From assembly GCF_040149665.1 (NCBI RefSeq), contig NZ_JBEFLP010000001.1:1488001-1552000 (forward strand): a stretch of DNA of 64,000 nt, read 5' to 3'. Origin of the DNA: Sulfitobacter sp. HNIBRBA3233 (GTDB lineage: Bacteria; Pseudomonadota; Alphaproteobacteria; Rhodobacterales; Rhodobacteraceae). Of the stretch, positions 11,025-20,313 are shown one piece after another. The notes under the pieces are model-generated. The model was not told the origin of the DNA and ran no database searches. It worked only from the letters and a program-made list of their open reading frames with translations. Position numbers and translations under genes: made by a program. Every line of letters begins with the position of its first letter. Within the stretch, counting starts at the first letter, position 1.

Positions 11025-12347
11025 TTATTGCTGCAACGGCGACCAGCTGGGATCAGACCCGCCGTCGGGTGTACTGACCTGACGCAGCACACGGCCCGTG
11101 ATGTCGACCGTATAGAGAGATGACGCGCCTCCTTCGCCCTGCGTTTCGCGGGTGAACATGATCACGCGGCCATTCGGCGCCCATGTCGGCCCCTCGTCAA
11201 GAAACGATGCCGTGAGCAGGCGCTCCTCTGAGCCGTCGGTGCGCATAACGCCGATGTGGAAACGGCCCGCGTTCTGCTTGGTGAAGGCGATCAGATCGCC
11301 GCGTGGTGACCACACCGGGGTGCCGTAGCGGCCTTCGCCGAAGGAAATACGCCGCGCTTCGCCACCCGTTGCGGGCATCACATAAAGCTGCGGCGATCCC
11401 GACCGGTCGCTTTCGAACACGATCTGCGTGCCGTCGGGGCTGTAGCTGGGGGCGGTTTCGATGCTGGGCGTATTCGTCAGGCGGATCGACTGGCCAGAAT
11501 TGATATCCATGGTGTAGATGTCGGTATTGCCACCCTGGCTGATCGAGAAAACGACCGTCTGGCCCGTCGGCGAAAACCGCGGTGCAAAACTCATGTTTCC
11601 TTCGGCGCTTTCCAGAACCCGACGCTGGACCGATCCCACATCGAGCACGTAGATCCGCGGAAAACCGCTCTCGTAGCTGGTATAGAGCACCCGGTCGCCG
11701 TTGGGCGAGAAACGCGGCGCCAGCACGATCGAGCTGCTGTCGGTGAGGTAGCGCACGTTGGCGCCGTCATAGTCCATGATCGCCAACCGCTTCATCCGGT
11801 CGTCTTTCGGTCCGGTCTCGGAAACAAAGACAACGCGGCTGTCGAAATAGCCGCCCTCGCCGGTGATCCGCGAGTAGACCTCGTCGGCGACCTTGTGGGC
11901 CATCCGGCGCCAGCCGTCGGTGGTGCCCGAGAACTGCAAGCCTTCGCCGATGTTGGTGCCGGACACCACGTCGTAGACGCGGAATTTCACGTTCACGCTG
12001 TTGCCGGACACCGATACCGCACCTGTGACCAGCGCCTGTGCATTGATCGCCTTCCAATCCGCGTATTGGATCGGGGCGTTGAAATCGCTGTAGTCCGAGA
12101 TGAATGCACTGGACGGGATTTCGCGAAAGACGCCCGTCCCTTGCAGATCGGCCGCGATCACCCGTGCGAGATCGGCGGAAAGCTGTCCGGCCTCACCGGT
12201 TTCAGCCTGAAAATTCGGCACCGCGAAAGGCATCGGTTGTATGATGCCTTCTTCGATGGTGATCCGCAGCGGCCCTTGCTGGGCGGTGGCACTACCACCG
12301 GTCATCGCCGCACAGAAAATCGCCAGGCACAGTGTCAGAAGTCTCAT
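11025..12347 (-). CDS. tolB: Tol-Pal system beta-propeller protein TolB
   Basis: TolB is the periplasmic partner of Pal. The 440-aa precursor has a Sec signal (about residues 1-23, ending SATAQ), an N-terminal alpha/beta domain (about 25-160) and a C-terminal WD-like propeller with repeats of the form [15 protein letters not shown] and [14 protein letters not shown] spaced about 44 residues apart. The gap of 136 bp to tolA is larger than elsewhere in the cluster and holds a 7-bp hairpin (GGGAGAA/TTCTCCC near 12414-12435). Confidence 0.97.
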   Translation of the reverse strand: MRLLTLCLAIFCAAMTGGSATAQQGPLRITIEEGIIQPMPFAVPNFQAETGEAGQLSADLARVIAADLQGTGVFREIPSSAFISDYSDFNAPIQYADWKAINAQALVTGAVSVSGNSVNVKFRVYDVVSGTNIGEGLQFSGTTDGWRRMAHKVADEVYSRITGEGGYFDSRVVFVSETGPKDDRMKRLAIMDYDGANVRYLTDSSSIVLAPRFSPNGDRVLYTSYESGFPRIYVLDVGSVQRRVLESAEGNMSFAPRFSPTGQTVVFSISQGGNTDIYTMDINSGQSIRLTNTPSIETAPSYSPDGTQIVFESDRSGSPQLYVMPATGGEARRISFGEGRYGTPVWSPRGDLIAFTKQNAGRFHIGVMRTDGSEERLLTASFLDEGPTWAPNGRVIMFTRETQGEGGASSLYTVDITGRVLRQVSTPDGGSDPSWSPLQQ

Positions 12348-12483
12348 AGTCCCTCATCCTTTCGGAGCGTATACGCCCCCGCAGTATTTCGTCGCATCCC
12401 GCATTTCGCAACGGGGAGAAAGAACTGCCTTCTCCCGCAGGGGAATGACGCGCATCTTTTCACGGCTGAACGCGCGAGTCGGG

Positions 12484-13581
12484 TCATCGGATCCGCATTC
12501 TTTCGGGGTTGAACGTCATTTCGATCTCTTGCCACTGGCCGTATTTCTCCGGCGGCAGCGGATAGCCTTCGCGCTGGCAGATCAGGATCGCGCGGCGCGC
12601 GGCGCCGAAGGCCGCATTGGCCAGCGCACTGTCACCGCCTTCACTGGCGACCATGCGTAGGCTGCTTTGCACGACCTTGCCGTCCTGCGTCATGGACATT
12701 GCCACGGTCACGGTCGGCCAGCGTGCGCCGGTATCGACGTTCCAGCAGTTCTGCACCGCAAGCCGCAGCGCATCCCTTTCGCCAGAAGACATCGGCGGCC
12801 CGGTCGGCACCTCGGTCTGCGCCGAGCTCATCGCCGCTTCCAGCGCGGCCTGAACGGCGGCATCGTCCACGGCGCTCGTGTCTTCCTGCGGCGCAGCGGG
12901 TGCAGGTGTTTCCGCAGCCTGCACAGGGCGCGGTGGCTCGGGGCGGCGGGCGGGCGGACGCGGCGAAGCTGTCGGAGACGCGGCAGGGGGCTCTGCGGCT
13001 TCGGTCACGATCCGGTCGGAAGCTTCGGGCGTCTGGGCCGCCTCGCGTGGCTCCTCCACGGTTTCGCCTGTTTCTTCCGGCACCGCGGCCTCTTGCGGCT
13101 CGGGCGCTTCGGCCACATCGGGCTCGGGCGCGGGTGCCGGTTCGGGCCGCACAACGTCGGCGGGGCGTTCAACGGGCGTGTCATCGACCGGCGCGTCCTT
13201 GACCGTCACTTCGGCAGGCGGCTCAGGCAGTTCCGGCGCAGCCTCCGATACCTGCGGCACGGGCTCTTCGACCGGTTCGGGCACCGCTGCCTCTTCGGCG
13301 GGTGGTGGCGGCGGCGTGACCGGTTCCTGCGGCGCCACGTCCACTTCGGGGGCGTCTTCGGTCACTTCAGGTGCTGCGGGCGTCGGGGTCTCGGCGATCT
13401 CCTGCGGCTGCTGGCGGGCGTCCATCATCGCGGCGAATTCGGCACCGCTGATGACCGCGACCTCCTGAAACTCGACAGGTTCGGGACGGCTGGAAAACCA
13501 GCCCCCGAACATGATCCAGCCGATCAGGCCGACGTGCCCTACCCCGGATACGATATTGCCGATCTTGCGCGTGCGCGACAT
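12484..13581 (-). CDS. tolA: TolA, energy-transducing protein with Pro/Glu/Ala-rich spacer
   Basis: The 365-aa protein has one N-terminal TM helix (about residues 10-27), a long low-complexity Pro/Glu/Ala/Val spacer (about 60-245) in place of the Lys/Ala-rich helix of enteric TolA, and a C-terminal TonB/TolA-like domain (about 265-365) starting near GERDALRLAVQNCWNVDTGA. It transmits the proton motive force from TolQR to Pal. Position between tolR and tolB fixes the assignment despite the divergent spacer. Confidence 0.9.
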   Translation of the reverse strand: MSRTRKIGNIVSGVGHVGLIGWIMFGGWFSSRPEPVEFQEVAVISGAEFAAMMDARQQPQEIAETPTPAAPEVTEDAPEVDVAPQEPVTPPPPPAEEAAVPEPVEEPVPQVSEAAPELPEPPAEVTVKDAPVDDTPVERPADVVRPEPAPAPEPDVAEAPEPQEAAVPEETGETVEEPREAAQTPEASDRIVTEAAEPPAASPTASPRPPARRPEPPRPVQAAETPAPAAPQEDTSAVDDAAVQAALEAAMSSAQTEVPTGPPMSSGERDALRLAVQNCWNVDTGARWPTVTVAMSMTQDGKVVQSSLRMVASEGGDSALANAAFGAARRAILICQREGYPLPPEKYGQWQEIEMTFNPERMRIR

Positions 13582-13585
13582 CAGC

Positions 13586-14056
<471 letters not shown>

Positions 14057-14059
14057 GGC

Positions 14060-14755
14060 TCAGCTGTCCAACTGGCGGCTGAGGATGGTGGCGAATTCGT
14101 CCGCAAAGGCTTCATAGCCGTTCAGGATCCGGTCGCTGTCGGCGTTGAGCTTGTTGTAGAACACCACCGCCGGGATCGCGGCCATCAGGCCAAGCCCGGT
14201 GGCCAGCAAGGCCTCCGCAATACCCGGCGCAACGACCGCAAGGTTCGTATTCTGCTGCTCCGCGATCTCGATAAAGGCGTTCATGATCCCGAAGACGGTC
14301 CCGAACAGACCGACGAAGGGCGCGGTCGATCCGGTCGTCGCCAGCACCGGCAACCCCTTTTGCAGCCGCTCGGCCTCTTTCGCGATGGCCACGTCCATGG
14401 ACCGGTCGATGCGCGCGGTCGCACCGGGAATCAGGCCGCCGTCCTCGCGGTGCGACCGCCGCCATTCGGTCATGCCCGCGACGAATATCTTCTGCGACGC
14501 CCCGCGCGGCTCGGGACCGATTTCGTCGTAAAGCCCGTCCAGCGGCTCTCCCGACCAGAAGGCACGGTCAAAAGCCTCCGCCTCGCGCCGGGCGGCGCGA
14601 TACTGGATGATTTTCTGCACGATGATCGACCAGCACCAGAAAGACGCCGCAACCAGCGCGATCATGACGAGTTTTACGGTGACGGTCGCTTGGGCAAACA
14701 TGCCCCAAACGGTGATGCTGCCCCCGATTTCGGCGGCGATCAATGCTGTCTGCAT
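14060..14755 (-). CDS. tolQ: TolQ, proton channel subunit (MotA/TolQ/ExbB family)
   Basis: The 231-aa protein shows the family's three TM segments: about residues 22-44, then two near 140-165 and 180-205 in the characteristic LPVLATTGSTAPFVGLFGTV and ALLATGLGLMAAIPAVVFYN stretches. With TolR it forms the inner-membrane proton channel that drives Tol-Pal. It is 109 bp downstream of ybgC. Confidence 0.97.
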   Translation of the reverse strand: MQTALIAAEIGGSITVWGMFAQATVTVKLVMIALVAASFWCWSIIVQKIIQYRAARREAEAFDRAFWSGEPLDGLYDEIGPEPRGASQKIFVAGMTEWRRSHREDGGLIPGATARIDRSMDVAIAKEAERLQKGLPVLATTGSTAPFVGLFGTVFGIMNAFIEIAEQQNTNLAVVAPGIAEALLATGLGLMAAIPAVVFYNKLNADSDRILNGYEAFADEFATILSRQLDS

Positions 14756-14864
14756 GGGTGTGCTCTACTCTAACTGCCTCGGCGGGTCCGCTATCGGACT
14801 CCATTTGCGTGGAAACTAGCCCAGCGCAATCCAAAAGGCGAGAGATAGCTGAGCGCCGCCGCTC

Positions 14865-15251
14865 CTAGCCCTCAAGTCGGCGGAGTTCTGCCGGAAGGCG
14901 CACAGGCTTCCCGCCCGCCCCGATGCACACGATCTGCACCCGCGCGGTGAAAAGAAGCGTCTCGCCGCGCATCACCTCCTGCGTCATCACCATCCGCACG
15001 CCCGACAGGCTCTCCAGTGCAGTGCGCACGTCCAGTATATCGTCGAAGCGCGCGGGCTGGATGTAATCCGCCTCCACCCGTCGCACGGCAAAGACGACCC
15101 CCGCCTCCTTCATGGCAAGCTGGTCGATGCCCACATCCCGCACCCAGTCGCTGCGCGCGCGCTCGATATAGCGCAGATAATTCGCGTAATAGACGATGCC
15201 CGCCATGTCGGTGTCTTCGTAGTAGACCCGTATTTGCTTGCGATGCGTCAT
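14865..15251 (-). CDS. ybgC: Tol-Pal-associated acyl-CoA thioesterase YbgC
   Basis: This 128-aa hotdog thioesterase has the YbgC active-site signature YEDTDMAGIVYYANYLRYIE, with Asp15 as the likely catalytic acid. YbgC proteins hydrolyse acyl-CoA or acyl-ACP thioesters and are the first gene of the tol-pal cluster in many proteobacteria. Its ATG overlaps the stop of the preceding gene by 4 bp (ATGA). Confidence 0.94.
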   Translation of the reverse strand: MTHRKQIRVYYEDTDMAGIVYYANYLRYIERARSDWVRDVGIDQLAMKEAGVVFAVRRVEADYIQPARFDDILDVRTALESLSGVRMVMTQEVMRGETLLFTARVQIVCIGAGGKPVRLPAELRRLEG

Positions 15252-15880
15252 TGCGCGCGATCCGCGGCTTCGATCCGCGCATAGAGCCGCAGGGCATGGC
15301 TTGCGTCCTGTGACGCGGGCGGCAGCACCGGATCATAGGCCGCGCGGATCAGATCCGCGATCTCGGGCCGCAGGATCGTCCGCTCGGAAGAAACGGCAAG
15401 CGCGGAGCGATCCCGAAAGGCCGTATCCGACCACAGAAGATAGGATTGCACGATCTGGCTTAGCGCCAGTGTCTCCGCCGGGACGGCGCTCAGCTGCGCG
15501 TCCATGCGCAGGAACACGAAACAGGCCTTGATCGCGCCGTTTTCGTCAAAGCGGAAAAAACGGTACTGGTTCGCCTCCGCCTTCTGCAACCGGTCGACCA
15601 GCGCCAGCAGGTCGGGCACCAGCCGGTCCATCCCGGGCACCTCCGGCAGCTCCGCCCACTCCTTGAAAAAGAACACCATGAAATTCGAGCCCAGTTCGGC
15701 ATCGGTCTCGGCCATCTTGTGACCCGCCAGTACCGACACCGCCTCGAGCGCGCCTTTCACCACTTCCAGCGTCTTTTCCTCGACACCGAAAACAACCGGA
15801 GCGATGGGACGCCCCCAGCGCGCAAAGAAAAACGCGCCATCGGCGCGGGTGAACAGGGCTTCGATCTCTTCTGGTGTCAT
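15248..15880 (-). CDS. Conserved hypothetical protein between ruvB and ybgC
   Basis: I do not recognise a named domain in this 210-aa protein. It has no signal peptide or TM helix. It starts MTPEEIEALFTRADGAFFFA, is rich in aromatic residues (MVFFFKEW, RFFRFDENG) and is mixed alpha/beta in character. Its stop overlaps the ybgC start by 4 bp, so the two are translationally coupled, which suggests a role connected with envelope or lipid functions. That is inference from position only. Codon use matches the neighbours. Confidence 0.8.
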   Translation of the reverse strand: MTPEEIEALFTRADGAFFFARWGRPIAPVVFGVEEKTLEVVKGALEAVSVLAGHKMAETDAELGSNFMVFFFKEWAELPEVPGMDRLVPDLLALVDRLQKAEANQYRFFRFDENGAIKACFVFLRMDAQLSAVPAETLALSQIVQSYLLWSDTAFRDRSALAVSSERTILRPEIADLIRAAYDPVLPPASQDASHALRLYARIEAADRAQ

Positions 15881-15970
15881 GGCGGATGTCCTTTCGCGCC
15901 CTGCCTACTCCATCCGGGCCGCGGGCATCAATCCCCGCACCTGCGGCGGACGGGGCCACGGCGTCGGCTC

Positions 15971-15990
15971 TCCATTTGGCCAATAAACTC
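15971..15990 (-). repeat. GAGTTTA-type intergenic element, copy 2
   Basis: On the minus strand this reads GAGTTTATTGGCCAAATGGA, followed by GAG. It lies in the 120-bp gap between ruvB and the next gene, about 90 bp upstream of that gene's start. It matches the copies at 3677-3700 and 23006-23030. Confidence 0.5.
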
Positions 15991-16000
15991 TAATCCGGCC

Positions 16001-17020
16001 TCAGCCAAACAGATCGACCTGTCCCTTGGGCGGCGTCATTCCCAGATGAATCCAGGCCTTTTGCGCCAGCATCCGGCCGCGCGGGGTCCGCTGGATCAGC
16101 CCCTGCTGCAGAAGATAGGGCTCGATCACCTCTTCCAGCGCATCCCGCGATTCCGACAGGGCAGCAGACATGGTTTCGATCCCCACGGGGCCGCCCTGAT
16201 AATTCTCCGCGATCAGGCGCAAATACCGGCGGTCGGCCCCGTCGAGGCCCAGCTTGTCCACACCCAGCCGCGTCAGTGCCATATCGGCCAGCGCCTGTGT
16301 CACCCGACCATCGCCCTCGACCACGGCAAAATCCACGACCCGCCGCAGCAAGCGTCCCGCGATCCGCGGCGTGCCGCGCGCGCGGCGCGCGATCTCGCGG
16401 GCGCCGGCCTCCTCGGCGGGGGCGCCGAGCTTGCGCGCGTTGCGCTCGACGATCACGAACAACTCATCCTCGGTATAAAATTGCAGCCGCGTCGGGATGC
16501 CGAACCGGTCACGAAGCGGCGTGGTCAGCAGCCCCATGCGGGTTGTCGCCCCGACAAGCGTGAAAGGCTGCAACTCGATCCTGACGGTGCGCGCCGCCGG
16601 CCCCTCACCGATCACCAGATCGAGCTCGAAATCCTCCAGCGCGGGATAGAGCACTTCTTCCACCGCCGGATTGAGCCTGTGAATCTCGTCGATAAACAGC
16701 ACATCGCGGGCTTCGAGATTGGTCAGGATGGCCGCAAGATCGCCCGCCTTGGCCAGCACCGGCCCCGATGTCATCCGGAACCCGACCCCCAGCTCGCGTG
16801 CCATAATCTGCGCCAGCGTGGTCTTGCCCAGACCGGGCGGGCCGTGGAACAGGGTGTGATCCATCGCCTCCTCGCGCTGGCGCGCCGACTGGATGAACAC
16901 CTTGAGGTTGGCGCGCGCCTCTGCCTGCCCCACGAATTCATCCAGCATCTGCGGCCGCAGCGCGCGGTCGAAATCCTCGGGCATCGGCTCGGGTCGAAGG
17001 GTCGGATCGCTCTGGGTCAT
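16001..17020 (-). CDS. ruvB: Holliday junction DNA helicase RuvB
   Basis: RuvB is the hexameric AAA+ motor of branch migration. The 339-aa protein has Walker A GPPGLGKT (residues 60-67), Walker B LFIDEIHR (about 109-116), sensor segment [19 protein letters not shown], and the C-terminal winged helix ending in [17 protein letters not shown]. It follows ruvA by 48 bp. Confidence 0.98.
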   Translation of the reverse strand: MTQSDPTLRPEPMPEDFDRALRPQMLDEFVGQAEARANLKVFIQSARQREEAMDHTLFHGPPGLGKTTLAQIMARELGVGFRMTSGPVLAKAGDLAAILTNLEARDVLFIDEIHRLNPAVEEVLYPALEDFELDLVIGEGPAARTVRIELQPFTLVGATTRMGLLTTPLRDRFGIPTRLQFYTEDELFVIVERNARKLGAPAEEAGAREIARRARGTPRIAGRLLRRVVDFAVVEGDGRVTQALADMALTRLGVDKLGLDGADRRYLRLIAENYQGGPVGIETMSAALSESRDALEEVIEPYLLQQGLIQRTPRGRMLAQKAWIHLGMTPPKGQVDLFG

Positions 17021-17068
17021 GTTGGCCTCGCGAAGAATGCCCGAACAAGGGCTTGATGAGCCTTACGT

Positions 17069-17734
17069 CTACTCTTTCGGTGCCAGCAGTTTCAACGCCG
17101 CGCGGATCAGTGCGGGCGTTTCGGCCTCCGGCGCGTCGGCGGCGGCCTGTGCCACGGCGCCCGCCGCATCGCCGGGGCTGTAGCCGAGGTTCGACAGCGC
17201 GGACAGGGCCTCCGATTGCGCATTGGCGTTCGCCGCAGGTGCTGCGCGGGGTTTCTTCGGTGCCGCACTCTCGACGACCTCCGCCTCCGCATCGCCCAGT
17301 GCCTCGGCCACGCTGCCGCCCATCGCCATCACCGACGGGGCCTTGTCCTTGAGGTCCAGAACCACCCGCTGCGCCAGTTTCGGCCCCACGCCCTTGGCGG
17401 CTTTCACCGCATTCCAGTCGCCCAGCGCGATCGCGCGGCTCACACCGTCCGGGCCCAGCGCCCCGAGTATCGCCAGCGAGGCCTTCGCCCCCACCCCCTG
17501 CACCGAGGTCAGAAGCCTGTGCCACTCCTTCTCTGCCAGCGTCGAAAAACCGAAAAGCTGCATCAGGTCTTCGCGCACCAGAAGATCGGTATAGACCGCC
17601 GCGACTTCCCCCGCGCCCGGCAACCCCGCCAGCGTCCGCTCGGAGCAATAGACCAGATATCCCACACCGCGCACATCGATCAGCACGTGATCCGCCGCGC
17701 GGTATTCGATGCGGCCGGTGATCTTCCCGATCAA
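17069..17734 (-). CDS. ruvA: Holliday junction branch migration protein RuvA
   Basis: The 221-aa protein begins with the OB-fold domain ([12 protein letters not shown]), followed by two helix-hairpin-helix motifs ([20 protein letters not shown] and [19 protein letters not shown]), a flexible Ala-rich linker and the C-terminal RuvB-binding domain (about residues 170-221). RuvA binds the four-way junction and loads RuvB. Its start overlaps the ruvC stop by 4 bp. Confidence 0.97.
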   Translation of the reverse strand: MIGKITGRIEYRAADHVLIDVRGVGYLVYCSERTLAGLPGAGEVAAVYTDLLVREDLMQLFGFSTLAEKEWHRLLTSVQGVGAKASLAILGALGPDGVSRAIALGDWNAVKAAKGVGPKLAQRVVLDLKDKAPSVMAMGGSVAEALGDAEAEVVESAAPKKPRAAPAANANAQSEALSALSNLGYSPGDAAGAVAQAAADAPEAETPALIRAALKLLAPKE

Positions 17735-18240
17735 GACGCCGCCCTCGCGACCGCCGCCGCCAGCGCCGATGCGCCGCCCTGATGGGCGTGGCAGATCGCC
17801 ACCGCCAGCGCATCCGCCGCATCGGGACCCTCAATCTCGACCCCAGGAAGCTGCATCCGCACCATATGGGCGATCTGTCCCTTGTCGGCGTGGCCGACCC
17901 CGACCACCGTTTTCTTGACCGCGTTGGGCGCATATTCACCCACCTGCAGCCCCGCCTGTGCCGGCACCAGCAAGGCGATGCCCCGCGCCTGCCCCAGCTT
18001 CAGCGTACCGGCCCCGTCCTTGTTGACAAATGTATGCTCGACCGCCGCCTGATGCGGACGGTAGGTGGCAAAGACCCGTGTCAGCTGGCCATGAAGCGCC
18101 AGCAGCCGCGCGGGCAGATCCTGCGCCGCATCCGAATGACAGATCCCGTTTGCCACGTGGCTCAGCCTGCTGCCCGCCACATCGATAATACCCCAGCCCA
18201 TATTGCGCAGGCCGGGGTCGATCCCGATCACCCTGATCAT
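17731..18240 (-). CDS. ruvC: Crossover junction endodeoxyribonuclease RuvC
   Basis: RuvC resolves Holliday junctions. The 169-aa protein has the acidic catalytic residues Asp8 ([12 protein letters not shown]), Glu68 (AVEHTF) and Asp140/Asp143 ([17 protein letters not shown]). It is the first gene of ruvCAB. The region upstream holds a 21-bp inverted repeat (18327-18347) but I see no LexA-type GTTC-N7-GTTC box. Confidence 0.97.
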   Translation of the reverse strand: MIRVIGIDPGLRNMGWGIIDVAGSRLSHVANGICHSDAAQDLPARLLALHGQLTRVFATYRPHQAAVEHTFVNKDGAGTLKLGQARGIALLVPAQAGLQVGEYAPNAVKKTVVGVGHADKGQIAHMVRMQLPGVEIEGPDAADALAVAICHAHQGGASALAAAVARAAS

Positions 18241-18583
18241 CCGCTCGCACCCTCGTTATTGTTGCTTTTCCGCTGCACTAGCACGAAACGCGAACATTGC
18301 ATACGGTTTTGTACCACCATTCCAATTGCGACATTGCCGGTGTCGCATTTGCAACGCGGCGCGAAACCCGCGTCCAAAAACGACGCTGCGTCGCAGCAAA
18401 GCGGCACGGGCAGACTTTAAATTTCCCTATGTATTACAGTTAATTAAGCGAATATTTGCGACATGCAGAAAACGCATATCAGCTAGGCGTATTCGGTCCT
18501 TGCGCGGGGTTCTCACTCTGCCTATTTGCCGATCACCACGCTGAGAAAATCAGCTTAACCCTATCAAGAGAAGGACGGCTACA
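18241..18583. other. Divergent intergenic region, ruvC / DUF1127 gene
   Basis: This 343-bp gap between divergent genes holds no convincing ORF. It is AT-richer than its surroundings in the middle (18415-18480). It contains the 7-7-7 inverted repeat at 18327-18347 and a good ribosome-binding site (GAGAAGGACGG) before the DUF1127 start. Promoters for both directions must lie here; I cannot place them with confidence. Confidence 0.7.
18327..18347. promoter_or_regulatory. 21-bp inverted repeat TGCGACA-N7-TGTCGCA
   Basis: Perfect 7-bp arms at 18327-18333 and 18341-18347 with a 7-nt spacer. It lies 87 bp upstream of ruvC and 237 bp upstream of the DUF1127 gene. The geometry fits an operator for a dimeric regulator. 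The binding protein is unknown. Confidence 0.4.
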
Positions 18584-18802
18584 ATGGCTGCTTTTGACAC
18601 CACCCGCACCAGCTACGGCGTTGCTTCTGCCGCAAACCGCACAGTCGCATTTGTTGCCGACCTCGCGATTTCTGTCGTCGCATGGAATGATGCACGGATC
18701 ACCCGCAAGGCCCTTTCTGGCCTGACAAACCGCGAACTGGCCGACATCGGCCTCGAGCGGGGCGACATCGACAGCGTCGCGCGCAGCAACCTGATCCGCT
18801 GA
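18584..18802 (+). CDS. DUF1127 domain-containing small protein
   Basis: The 72-aa protein ends with the DUF1127 (YjiS-like) motif: WNDARITRKALSGLTNRELADIGLERGDIDSVAR. Short Arg-rich DUF1127 proteins are widespread in alphaproteobacteria and in other species have been tied to phosphate/carbon metabolism and RNA turnover; the role here is unknown. A purine-rich ribosome-binding site precedes the ATG and an intrinsic terminator follows, so it is a monocistronic unit. Confidence 0.9.
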   Translation: MAAFDTTRTSYGVASAANRTVAFVADLAISVVAWNDARITRKALSGLTNRELADIGLERGDIDSVARSNLIR

Positions 18803-18858
18803 GGGTCGCGGCAACGCGGGCCCCTCCCTCCCGTTTTCTGCCGCCTCCCAAAGCTCAA

Positions 18859-18895
18859 GGCCGCGCCGGATTTCTCCGGACGCGGCCTTTTCTTT
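18859..18895 (+). terminator. Intrinsic terminator of the DUF1127 gene
   Basis: GGCCGCGCCGGA (18859-18870) pairs with TCCGGACGCGGCC (18875-18887) with one bulged A around a TTTC loop, followed by TTTTCTTT. It lies 57 bp past the stop codon. Confidence 0.85.
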
Positions 18896-18981
18896 GCGCA
18901 TCAAGACACACGCGCAACGCGATCACCGCGCGGCCCATCCCCCCGGAGGATCGACGCGGCGACCGAAATGGGTGAAGCGGC

Positions 18982-19329
18982 TCAGCGGAACAGCGGACCC
19001 ATCTGGTTGGCGAGGAATTCGGTCGCCGGATCAATCGCCAGAACGCGCGCGCCCAGAACTTCGACAAAGTTGCCCGCCTCGAGCGTGCTCAGCCGGTCCT
19101 TGTAGGCGTCGGGCCCGTTGGCCGACAGAATGAATGCTTTGAAAACAAAGAAGGCCAGCACCAGCAGGAACGCGCCCTTGACGGGCAGGCGAAGGCGCAT
19201 CTTCTTGGGTTGGGCAAAGATCACACCGTTGCGGTCAACCCGTGTGGTATAGCCGCGACGAACCATCTTTGAATGCCGGTCGCCTACAGTGTTGAGGCGG
19301 GCAATGAAGTGCTCTTTCGTTTCAACCAT
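18982..19329 (-). CDS. Hypothetical single-TM membrane protein
   Basis: The 115-aa product (start MVETKEHFIARL at 19329, preferred over 19359) has a basic cytoplasmic N-terminus with a KMVRRGYTTRVDRNGVI segment, one TM helix at about residues 52-70 (GAFLLVLAFFVFKAFIL) and a periplasmic tail. I do not recognise a named family, but it looks like a genuine roseobacter gene: normal codon use and a clean start. The neighbouring prmA is on the same strand 111 bp upstream. Confidence 0.7.
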   Translation of the reverse strand: MVETKEHFIARLNTVGDRHSKMVRRGYTTRVDRNGVIFAQPKKMRLRLPVKGAFLLVLAFFVFKAFILSANGPDAYKDRLSTLEAGNFVEVLGARVLAIDPATEFLANQMGPLFR

Positions 19330-19440
19330 GACAGTGGTCTCTCTTGCAGTGGCCCCCACCGCTGCTGGGAGAATTTCCTAAGGGCTAAATGTGGCGGAAA
19401 TGGGGCAATTGCGGCAAATTCAACGAAATTGCGTTTGTAA

Positions 19441-20313
19441 TCAGGTGTTTTTCCGCAGGGTGAGCGTCGTCCAGTCACCAATGCTCTCGCGGTGGTGCAG
19501 ATTGATGCCGGATCGTGCATAAACCTCGATCACCTCGTCAGCCTGTTCGTTCAGAATACCCGAGAGAATCGCGAAGCCGTCCGCATCAAGTGCGTCCGCC
19601 ATATCGGGGGCAAGGGCGACCAACGGCCCCTTGAGGATATTGGCAAAGACCAGATCGAAGGGCGCGGCAGCGGCCAGCGCCGGATGATCGAAGCCCGCTG
19701 CCTCAACGCAGGACACGCGCCCTTCCAGCCCGTTGGCAGCCACATTGGCGGCTGCAACCTCGACCGCAACCTCGTCGATGTCCGATGCCAGCACCGGATC
19801 GTCCCAGATGCGCGCAGCCCCCATGGCCAGCACCGCCGTCCCGCAGCCGATATCGACAACCCTGCGCCCGACAAATCCGTCATTGGCCAGATGGTCCAGC
19901 GCCCGCAGACAGCCCAGCGTGGTGCCGTGGTGGCCCGTGCCGAACGCCATCGCGGCCTCGATCAGCAAAGGTTCGCACGCGTCCGGCACCTTATCCGCAT
20001 CGTGGCTGCCGTAGACAAAGAAGCGCCCCGCCTCGACCGGTGCCAGTTCACGCCGCACATGGGCCACCCAATCGGTTTCCGGCAGCTCGCTGACGGTAAA
20101 GGGGCGCGCCCCGACCGCCGCAGCCAGCAGCGCAAGCGCGGTATCGTCGGGGGCTTGCTCGAAATAGCCGCCGACCTCCCACAGGCCCGAACCGTCCTCC
20201 ATCTCGAAAACGCCGACACCCGTCGGCGCGGGATCGAGCGCCTCCATGGCATCGCCCAAACGGTAGGCTGCATCGCGGCCGGGCATTGTCGTCAGCGCGG
20301 TAAAGGTGGGCAT
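19441..20313 (-). CDS. prmA: Ribosomal protein L11 methyltransferase PrmA
   Basis: PrmA trimethylates ribosomal protein L11. The 290-aa protein has an N-terminal substrate-recognition domain and a class I SAM-dependent domain with AFGTGHHGTT (about residue 125), the SAM-binding motif VVDIGCGTAVLAMGAARI (about 152-169) and FANILKGPLVAL (the NPP-like region). Its ATG overlaps the stop of the MATE gene by 1 bp (TGATG), so it is translated with two transporters, an unusual partnership. Confidence 0.93.
   Translation of the reverse strand: MPTFTALTTMPGRDAAYRLGDAMEALDPAPTGVGVFEMEDGSGLWEVGGYFEQAPDDTALALLAAAVGARPFTVSELPETDWVAHVRRELAPVEAGRFFVYGSHDADKVPDACEPLLIEAAMAFGTGHHGTTLGCLRALDHLANDGFVGRRVVDIGCGTAVLAMGAARIWDDPVLASDIDEVAVEVAAANVAANGLEGRVSCVEAAGFDHPALAAAAPFDLVFANILKGPLVALAPDMADALDADGFAILSGILNEQADEVIEVYARSGINLHHRESIGDWTTLTLRKNT

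Noticed and set aside
18241-18583. LexA (SOS) box for ruvCAB
   Set aside because: I looked for GTTC-N7-GTTC or GAAC-N7-GAAC upstream of ruvC; single GAAC occurs but not the pair.
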